Assembly: GCA_902826605.1 (NCBI GenBank)
Contig: CADEFM010000014.1
Span: 1 to 64,000, forward strand
Reading direction: 5' to 3'
DNA: 64,000 bases
From: an uncultured Acidobacteriota bacterium
GTDB lineage: Bacteria > Acidobacteriota > Terriglobia > Bryobacterales > Bryobacteraceae
In this document: positions 57,984 through 64,000 of the stretch, piece by piece
How positions within the stretch are numbered: the stretch's first letter is position 1
Layout of the letters: every line of letters begins with the position of its first letter
The notes under the pieces: model-generated
Told to the model about the DNA's origin: nothing
Database searches by the model: none
The model's input: only the letters and a program-made list of their open reading frames with translations
Position numbers and translations under genes: made by a program

Positions 57984-58901
57984 TCATCGTGTTCTTCGGC
58001 CATGGTCTAGACTATTCATAATCATTTCGTCAATGCCGGTGAGTTGGATCCCTAATGCACTCGCGGCCGGAGCCGGGTCCAGGCGCGTGTCGGCGGTGAT
58101 CACTTCGACAACGTCCGCCGAAAATCCAGGGCCTGACATGCGCCGGCGAATGGACAGCGCAAAAGTAAGCAGTCCCTTTGAAATCGAGGTGATTTGAACT
58201 TCGCGACCCAGCATGCGAGCAGCTCGTTCGACAAGTTCTCGCTCCGGCAAGGAAACGGGACCGACCAGGTCCAAAGTGCGATTGCTCGCCACCGAAGGCT
58301 GGGCTGCGGCGATTGCGGCCCGGGCCAGATCGTTCACATGGAGAGGCTGTTGAAAATTGCGGCCGCCGCCAATCAGCTTGGCTTTGCGCCGGTTCGCATT
58401 TCGCACGAGCGCTGCCGAACCTTCGGTGGCGGGCCCCAGCAAGAGGGGCGCGCGCAATATCGTGTAGCACAGCCCGGAGGAGCGCACCAACGCTTCCGCC
58501 TGTCCCTTGGTGGCGTAATAGCCGTTGGAAGATGTTTCATCGGCTCCCGTCGCGCTGATCAAAACGAACTTCTCTGCCCCGCACCGCTTCGCGGCCTCCA
58601 CAACGCTGCGAGCCGGGGCAACGTTCGCTTGTTTATACGTGGAACCCGGCCGCTCAACGAGAATTCCCGCCAGATGGATGATCGCGGAAGCCCCTCGAAA
58701 CGTCGCATCCAGACTGTCGGGATCGTCGTAGGAGATTTTGACGACGCTGCTCCCCTCGCCCAGCAACGGCCGAATCTCGTCCGCGGCGTGATCGGAGCGG
58801 ACCGCAGCAACCAGCGCGTTCGGCGTCGTCCCCTGCTCTAATCCACAGCGCAGAATAGCCTGACCGAGGGCGCTATTGGCGCCGGTGATGACTATCTTCA
58901 T
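57984..58901 (-). CDS. NAD(P)-binding, NmrA/atypical SDR family protein
   Basis: A 305-aa product with a Rossmann start KIVITGANSALGQAILRCG (G-A-x-x-x-L-G). SAIIHLAGILV, KFVLISATGADET, GYYATKGQAEALVRSSGLCY (Y-x-x-x-K), ILRAPLLLGPAT and LHVNDLARAAIAAAQP match the complex-I NDUFA9-like and NmrA-like atypical SDRs. These often act as redox or regulatory proteins rather than classical dehydrogenases. It ends 10 bp before the membrane-protein start, so the two may be co-transcribed. Substrate is unknown. Confidence 0.88.
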   Translation of the reverse strand: MKIVITGANSALGQAILRCGLEQGTTPNALVAAVRSDHAADEIRPLLGEGSSVVKISYDDPDSLDATFRGASAIIHLAGILVERPGSTYKQANVAPARSVVEAAKRCGAEKFVLISATGADETSSNGYYATKGQAEALVRSSGLCYTILRAPLLLGPATEGSAALVRNANRRKAKLIGGGRNFQQPLHVNDLARAAIAAAQPSVASNRTLDLVGPVSLPERELVERAARMLGREVQITSISKGLLTFALSIRRRMSGPGFSADVVEVITADTRLDPAPAASALGIQLTGIDEMIMNSLDHGRRTR

Positions 58902-59211
58902 GCCTCTATTCCGTGCCGACTGACCACAAAAAAATAGCGGCTGAGACGACCGCGAGAGCGGAGAGGCGGGGGTTCGTCATGATCTCCTTTGCCTTCAAGA
59001 TACGTGCTTATCCTAGTGTGAGGCTGGACGTAATGTCAAATTTTCAATGGCCGCAGCTCGCCCGGGGGCTGAGGGTCGTTTAGGCCGGGTATGGGCAGCC
59101 TTCCCGAGACTACACGCATGTGCCTATCCCACGGGTCATTTCAATGATTATACTTATGAGGAACGATCTGGTTGGGCACGACGATCTCAGGCGCTATCTA
59201 GGAGTCAAACT
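58902..59211. other. Intergenic stretch upstream of the small oxidoreductase-like gene
   Basis: Divergent promoters are expected here. I see no gene; the frame continuing upstream of 59212 to 59047 is low-quality sequence (Arg- and Ala-rich, no signal). Confidence 0.4.
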
Positions 59212-59754
59212 ATGAACAGACTATTAAAGATTGCTGGGGCGATATTCATTGGCGCGGTCTTTCTGTTGCTGACATTGCGTATAACTGGTTTCGAGCCTAA
59301 GGAATGCGCCAGCGGTGGTGTCTCTTGGACGTGCAGAGTTCCCGGTTTATGGCTGAGAGGGGAACCCGTTATCACTCCAGTCGCCGACTGGTCGTTCACC
59401 GATAAGTTCCAAACCGTCAAGGTGCAGACGCGCGATCACTTCATGCTTCCTCACTCGATCACGACCTATTGCGTCTCTTACAACGGCGAGCTTTATCTGA
59501 CTTCCGTTTATCGGGCGGGACTAGTGTATCCCCACGGCAGGCACTGGAACGAAAACGTGGCCCGCGATCCCCACGTGCGAATCAAGATCGGCGATCAATT
59601 ATTCGACCGGACGTTGGTGTATGTCACCGATCCCGCGGAAAGAGCAGCCGTGATTCAATTGAAGGCGAAGAAATATCCCAAGCAGGTCATCGCACCTGGT
59701 GCGTTCATTAATGTCTTTCACGTTGTAACCAATGACCAACGCGCGTCGAACTAA
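59212..59754 (+). CDS. Membrane-anchored protein, possible split-barrel (PNPOx/deazaflavin-like) fold
   Basis: A 180-aa product from ATG 59212. It has one N-terminal anchor (LLKIAGAIFIGAVFLLLTL) and then a beta-rich domain: RVPGLWLRGEPVITPVADW, TVKVQTRDHFMLPHSITTYC, VSYNGELYLTSVYRAG, RHWNENVARDPHVRIKIGDQ, FDRTLVYVTDPAERAAVIQ. This order resembles the FMN/F420-binding split-barrel family (W/N-R-N-V-x-x-x-P-x-V-x-L/I-x-I-G). F420 synthesis genes lie 3 kb away, so an F420 link is possible but unproven. Cofactor residues cannot be checked here. Confidence 0.6.
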   Translation: MNRLLKIAGAIFIGAVFLLLTLRITGFEPKECASGGVSWTCRVPGLWLRGEPVITPVADWSFTDKFQTVKVQTRDHFMLPHSITTYCVSYNGELYLTSVYRAGLVYPHGRHWNENVARDPHVRIKIGDQLFDRTLVYVTDPAERAAVIQLKAKKYPKQVIAPGAFINVFHVVTNDQRASN

Positions 59755-59974
59755 GTCTTTGGTGGCACGACTGCTCACGAGGGACACCGAATGCGCCTCA
59801 GCGATGACGGCCGTGAAGGTTTGAACGGCGATAAAAGCTCTGCCTACCCGTGTGTTGTGGATTCCTCCAACCACCCATGAACCAGCGATAAAAGCGAACC
59901 AGCCGATCCCACATTGCTGACTCCTTTCACGGCGAAGTATTACAAGTTTGCGGTTAGGTGTCAATCGCCAAGAT
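59755..59974. other. Short gene-free stretch
   Basis: No gene or hairpin of note is seen between the two convergent genes. A minus-strand frame (59599-59964) lies mostly inside the split-barrel gene and looks like a shadow. Confidence 0.35.
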
Positions 59975-61843
59975 TTAGGGCAACTTGTACGTTAAAAATG
60001 TAGAGCCGGCGGCAATGGCGATATATTGTTTCCCGTCTTTACCCATGTACGAAATCGGATTTGCGTGCGCGACCTCAGCGGTCTTGACGCTCCACAACTC
60101 CTGCCCGGTCTTCGAATCGAAGGCACGGAACATGTTGTCCCGAGCGGCTCCAATGAAAGTAAGTCCGCCAGCCGTCGTCATCGGACCACCACCCAAACTG
60201 GAAGCACCAGTCTTGATCCCAGCAGGCACTCCTTCCATCGTGCCGAACGGTATCTGCCATGCGATGTCGCCGGTGTTCACATTGATCGCCGTCAGCCTGC
60301 CCCATGGCGGCTGCCAGCAAGGCCAACCGTTCACAGACATGGAACCATTGGTGAAAGGATTTGAGTTGGCGCCTCCACGAGTGGGACGCCCGAACAATCT
60401 GGGCGACTCGGCAGGGGCTGTGGGGTCCTCGGTCTGAGCCTGGACGATCCCAATTTCTCCCGAATCCGTCGTATTGATGATGTAGTATCCCAGGGTCGGA
60501 TCGAACGCTCCGCCGCTCCACGTCGCGCCACCCAATATATACGGCATGACCAGCGCACCTTCTCCGGAATACGGGGTGTACGGGCCCAGATTGCGCCCGC
60601 CGCCTGCTTTTTCGAGCAACGCGCGGCAAGCCGCCGTGTGCTCCGGAGTGACCTTCGCGATATCGTCCGGATACTTGAAGCTCATACGAACCAGTGGCGG
60701 AGGTTTGACCGGGAATGGCTGTGTCGGAGAGTACCATTCACCGGGCACGTCCCCTTTGGGCACCGGACGCTCTTCCACTCCGTAGATCGGTTCCCCGGTT
60801 ACACGGTTCAGTATGAACAGCAAGCTCGCCTTGTTCATCGCCCCCACCGCCGGGATCTTCTGGCCGTCCTTGACCACATCGAACAGCATTGGCGGTACCG
60901 GCATGTCGTAATCCCAAAGATCGTGATGCGTGGCTTGGAAATACCATTTCAATTTCCCTGTTTCGGCGTCCACGGCCACGATCGAACTGGAGAACAGGTT
61001 CGGGCCCTGGCGATCCGTTCCGTAGTAGTCGTTGTTGACCGAACCCAGCGGCATGTACAGAATTCCGCGTTCCGCGTCCACGCTCATGAAAGTCCACACG
61101 TTCGCGCCGGACACGTTTTTCCACGAGTCTCCGAGCCAGGTTTCGTGACCCATTTCACCCGGCCTGGGCACGGTGTGGAACGTCCACACCAGCTTGCCCG
61201 TGCGCAAATCCCATGCGCGCACATCGCCCGCTGGTCCCTTCGATCCCGTTTCGTCGATATTATGAGCGCCGGTGAATACCAGATTCTTATAAATAAAAGG
61301 CGCAGAATTCAGACCATAGTGGATGTTCGGATACCCGTTCATGATCTCCGGCGTTCTTAGATTCACTACACCCTCGTTGCCGAATCCCGGATTGGGTTTG
61401 CCGGTCTTCGCGTTGATCGAATAGAGTTCGCCATCCGGGGTCCCGAACACGATTTGCGCAGGCGTCTGTTTATCGCCCGGCCAATAGGCCAAACTTCGCA
61501 TCGATCCAAGATTGGATCGTTTCTCATCTTTCATTTTCCCGGCAAACTCCCACAGAACCTTGCCCGTTTCCGGTTCCAGTGCGGCCACGCGGTTCACTGG
61601 GTACCCGACGTACAAGACGCCATTGACCATGATTGGAATCGACTGGCTCAAACGGAAGGGCTGGCCTTCCTTCCTCATCTGGTAGCTCCATGCAGGCGCC
61701 AGCTTAGTAACATTCGCCGCAGTGATCTGCTTCAGCGGCGAATAACGCTGGCCACCTGGGTCATGTGCATATGACGGCCAATCATTTTGCCCGTATAGGG
61801 CTGGCAACACACTTACGACCGCTAGCAACAATGGAGCTCGCAT
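59975..61843 (-). CDS. Periplasmic PQQ-dependent dehydrogenase (quinoprotein), no cytochrome domain
   Basis: A 622-aa product with signal peptide MRAPLLLAVVSVLPALYGQ. Eight-bladed PQQ propeller: NDWPSYAHDPGGQRYSPLKQ, ITAANVTKLAPAWSYQM, HHDLWDYDMPVPPMLFDVV and AETGKLKWYFQATHHDLWDY are typical of glucose/quinate and polyol dehydrogenase relatives. Blade motifs such as GLTFIGAARDNMFRAFDSKT with GQELWSVKT recur. Unlike the enzyme at 15215 it has no heme domain, so it must use a separate acceptor. Substrate is unknown. Confidence 0.9.
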   Translation of the reverse strand: MRAPLLLAVVSVLPALYGQNDWPSYAHDPGGQRYSPLKQITAANVTKLAPAWSYQMRKEGQPFRLSQSIPIMVNGVLYVGYPVNRVAALEPETGKVLWEFAGKMKDEKRSNLGSMRSLAYWPGDKQTPAQIVFGTPDGELYSINAKTGKPNPGFGNEGVVNLRTPEIMNGYPNIHYGLNSAPFIYKNLVFTGAHNIDETGSKGPAGDVRAWDLRTGKLVWTFHTVPRPGEMGHETWLGDSWKNVSGANVWTFMSVDAERGILYMPLGSVNNDYYGTDRQGPNLFSSSIVAVDAETGKLKWYFQATHHDLWDYDMPVPPMLFDVVKDGQKIPAVGAMNKASLLFILNRVTGEPIYGVEERPVPKGDVPGEWYSPTQPFPVKPPPLVRMSFKYPDDIAKVTPEHTAACRALLEKAGGGRNLGPYTPYSGEGALVMPYILGGATWSGGAFDPTLGYYIINTTDSGEIGIVQAQTEDPTAPAESPRLFGRPTRGGANSNPFTNGSMSVNGWPCWQPPWGRLTAINVNTGDIAWQIPFGTMEGVPAGIKTGASSLGGGPMTTAGGLTFIGAARDNMFRAFDSKTGQELWSVKTAEVAHANPISYMGKDGKQYIAIAAGSTFLTYKLP

Positions 61844-61978
61844 CGATTTTCGTCCTTATTCTGTATATCGTTAGCTGAGATTCGTGTATTGCAATGATAC
61901 CAAGCGCGGATCCGCAGTCAATGGCGCCGCAGCTTGTCTTGCATCCGCACCGTGCGTGGCCGAATGAAATTCCCGCTC

Positions 61979-62848
61979 TTAGATTTGCTTCTTCCCTACA
62001 ATCTCTCGAGCCTTATCGATTGCATCGTATTTCCGAACCGGCGCTGACATAATGAAGCGATAACCATCCGCCAAGACGCGCTCAACGTTGGCGGAAGTCA
62101 CATGCGGGTGGCCGACCGGCACGTTATACTTCTTGCACGTGGCCACCACCTGGCCCATGGCGTCTTTGACAACAGGGTGGTCATACTGTCTGGGATAGCC
62201 CAGCTCTTGGCTGAGGTCCCCCTCCCCGATCAGCACGCATCCGATGCCGGGAATATTCTTGAGAATTTCGTCCAGATTGGCGACTCCGCGCACACTCTCG
62301 CACATGATAAAAACCAAAATTTCGCCCTGGGGGTTCAGGGGCCATACATCAGCCTTCGAATAATATTCCTGTTGTGTCAGGCCCCAGTAGCGGCACGCGG
62401 ACGCCGGACCGTCACCGCGCCGCCCAACGGGCTCGTACTGGCCGGCGGCTTTTTGCCGGGGGTACCGGCACGATGCGACTGCGTTGTAGGCCTCTTCGGC
62501 ATCGCCAATGTGCGGCCACACGACTCCATAGACTCCGCGATCCAGAGCCTGCTTCGCAAATGACTGATTCCTTTCCGCCCCGTTCGCAGGAATCCGGACC
62601 ATGGGCGTCACGGCAGGGGTGAGCGAGCCCGACGTTACAATCTGCTTCCGATTCAGGAGGTATTGCAGCGAATCCTGGAGGGCCTGCACATCCCAAGGAT
62701 TATGTTCCATCTCGAACAGAACACCATCATAGGGCGCGGTGCTGAATTCTATTGCTGTCTGCCGGTCGGCGTGCGCGAACGAGGCAAACGCAGGTCGCCC
62801 CTCTTCCCAGGCTCGGATAACGTTGTTTAAGCGGCCAGTGCCGGTCAT
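61979..62848 (-). CDS. HpcH/HpaI-family aldolase (2,4-dihydroxyhept-2-ene-1,7-dioate aldolase type)
   Basis: A 289-aa product. The family's metal and catalytic residues are visible: FEMEHNPWDVQALQDSL, FIMCESVRGVANLDEIL (metal Glu), and VLIGEGDLSQELGYPRQYDH (metal Asp in G-E-G-D-L-S). VRIPANGAERNQSFAKQALD and RGVYGVVWPHIGDAEEAYNA complete the barrel. These enzymes split 4-hydroxy-2-oxo acids to pyruvate plus aldehyde. It stands 16 bp after a LigJ-type hydratase gene, so a shared aromatic-acid pathway is likely. Confidence 0.85.
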   Translation of the reverse strand: MTGTGRLNNVIRAWEEGRPAFASFAHADRQTAIEFSTAPYDGVLFEMEHNPWDVQALQDSLQYLLNRKQIVTSGSLTPAVTPMVRIPANGAERNQSFAKQALDRGVYGVVWPHIGDAEEAYNAVASCRYPRQKAAGQYEPVGRRGDGPASACRYWGLTQQEYYSKADVWPLNPQGEILVFIMCESVRGVANLDEILKNIPGIGCVLIGEGDLSQELGYPRQYDHPVVKDAMGQVVATCKKYNVPVGHPHVTSANVERVLADGYRFIMSAPVRKYDAIDKAREIVGKKQI

Positions 62849-62864
62849 ACGAATGTCCTTTTTC

Positions 62865-63890
62865 TTACTTACTGCGCGCCTTCAACAAGGCGTCAAGACG
62901 AGGATAGACCCGTCTCGCGTTGGCCTCGAAAATTTTATGGCGGTCTTCGCCGCTCAGACGCGGACAGGCATCGATGTATCTCTTCGTGTCGTCGAAATAT
63001 TCCCCTGTGCGGGGGTCACGTCCCTTGACGGCCCCAATCATTTCGGAGCCAAACAGAATATTGTCAACGGGGATGACCTGAGTCAGAAATTCGATACCAG
63101 GCTGATGGTACACGCAGGTGTCAAAAAAGACGTTATCGAGCAGCGGCTCAACGGATTGCTGCCGCACGTCCAGCGAAAGGCCGCGATAGCGCCCCCAATG
63201 ATAGGGCACCGCCCCGCCCCCATGCGGGATGACAAAACGCAGATCCGGGAGGTCCTTGAAGAGGTCCGCCAGCAGGAACTGCATGAATGCAGTGGTATCA
63301 CCGTTGATGTAGTGCGCACCTGTTCCGTGAACGCTCGGGTTGCAGGACGAACTAACGTGCACCATGGCGGGAACGTTCAGGCGCACCATTTCTTCGTAGA
63401 GCGGGTACCAGGTGCGGTCTGTGAGCGGCGGACCCTTCCAATATCCGCCCGACGGATCCGGATTCAGGTTACAGCCGACAAATCCAAGTTCCTCGACAGA
63501 CCGCCGCAGCTCAGGAACGCAGTTGGCTGGAGACATTCCCGGTGACTGCGGGAGCTGACACACCCCGACAAAATTTTCCGGAAAGAGTGTACATACGCGA
63601 TGGATCAGATTGTTGCAGACCTCCGCCCACACCAGACTGGTTTGCTCATTGCCAAGGTGATGCGCCATCTGGCTCGCGATCGGCGAAAAAAGCGTCAAGT
63701 CGCCGCCACGCTCCCTCTGTAGTCTCAGCTGACCTCCCTCAATGGCCGACCGGATTTCGTCGTCCGAAATCGCGAGCTCGGATGATTTCGGTGTGTTCAG
63801 GGGATCGCTGATGGAGTCAAGCTGCTTCTGACGCCACGCGTGAAGCTTCTTGGGCGCTGTTGTGAAGTGTCCGTGACAGTCGATGATCAT
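62865..63890 (-). CDS. ligJ: Amidohydrolase-fold hydratase, 4-oxalomesaconate hydratase (LigJ) type
   Basis: A 341-aa product starting MIIDCHGHFTTAPKKLHAWR (H-x-H metal site of amidohydrolase-2 proteins). FVGCNLNPDPSGGYWKGPPL, VHVSSSCNPSVHGTGAHYIN, FVIPHGGGAVPYHWGRYRGL and ILFGSEMIGAVKGRDPRTG follow LigJ closely, as I remember it. LigJ hydrates 4-oxalomesaconate in protocatechuate 4,5-cleavage or gallate catabolism. Related ACMSD decarboxylases are shorter and lack the MIG segment. The upstream neighbour enters from the right edge. Confidence 0.88.
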   Translation of the reverse strand: MIIDCHGHFTTAPKKLHAWRQKQLDSISDPLNTPKSSELAISDDEIRSAIEGGQLRLQRERGGDLTLFSPIASQMAHHLGNEQTSLVWAEVCNNLIHRVCTLFPENFVGVCQLPQSPGMSPANCVPELRRSVEELGFVGCNLNPDPSGGYWKGPPLTDRTWYPLYEEMVRLNVPAMVHVSSSCNPSVHGTGAHYINGDTTAFMQFLLADLFKDLPDLRFVIPHGGGAVPYHWGRYRGLSLDVRQQSVEPLLDNVFFDTCVYHQPGIEFLTQVIPVDNILFGSEMIGAVKGRDPRTGEYFDDTKRYIDACPRLSGEDRHKIFEANARRVYPRLDALLKARSK

Positions 63891-63943
63891 GATTGCCGCG
63901 CGATGCGTTCCTTCTGTGTATCACATTCGCCTATACTGACCGG

Positions 63944-64000
63944 TTACTTCTTGGCGGCGGCGTCTTTGATCGCTTTCAAATGGGGCAGCGAGTGGTCTTC
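63944..64000 (-). CDS. 3' end of a gene cut by the right edge
   Basis: The last 18 codons of a minus-strand gene ending PHLKAIKDAAAKK and TAA (63944-63946). Too short to identify. It lies upstream of ligJ and may belong to the same operon. Confidence 0.5.
   Translation of the reverse strand, partial: EDHSLPHLKAIKDAAAKK

Overview
The window looks like a chromosome segment of an Acidobacteriota member, most like the Bryobacterales / 'Candidatus Solibacter' group. This is inferred from gene content only: SBBP-repeat and Sel1-repeat secreted proteins, PQQ-type quinoproteins, RHS and Ser/Thr-kinase gene debris, F420 (FO) synthesis genes, and GC-rich coding DNA with many TTG/GTG starts. I could run no database search.

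Region 1-22.2 kb is chromosomal backbone with an accessory flavour. It holds a tandemly duplicated pair of secreted proteins, an RHS fragment fused behind a signal peptide that is also present at the window edge, an orphan ModA-like binding protein, a secreted phosphodiesterase with a kinase-gene remnant in front, and a NarL-type two-component pair. From 11.7 to 15.1 kb lies a nest of very short genes: two families of single-pass membrane peptides, each present twice, and two overlapping zinc-ribbon genes. A cytochrome c-PQQ quinoprotein, a SnoaL-like protein, a porin and an SBBP propeller protein follow.

Region about 22.9-49.7 kb is an integrated island. At its right end a large serine recombinase reads antisense into a tRNA-Gln gene. 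It carries a relaxase, a coupling protein, a small mobilisation protein and an ArdC-like antirestriction protein, but no transport-channel (VirB) genes, so it looks mobilisable rather than self-transmissible. Its cargo is defence: a DUF4062/TIR-like TPR protein, an HTH/nucleotidyltransferase pair, a translationally coupled TIR-SLOG pair convergent with a five-gene operon (a DGLQR/ParB-DndB-like protein, three ThsB-family proteins and one classical TIR protein), a complete type I restriction system (hsdR-hsdM-hsdS) and VapBC. The TIR/SLOG/ThsB cluster has no SIR2-SLOG ThsA inside the window. It is the best candidate for a variant or undescribed Thoeris-like signalling defence system.

Region 49.7-64 kb is backbone again: a metzincin protease, a SYLF protein, a bacterioferritin-like protein next to a short metallothionein-like gene, a lysozyme-fold protein, an HbpS-like protein, the FO synthase genes cofH and cofG, lipid and membrane genes, a PQQ dehydrogenase, and an HpcH/HpaI aldolase with a LigJ-type hydratase suggesting aromatic acid degradation. 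A further gene enters from the right edge.
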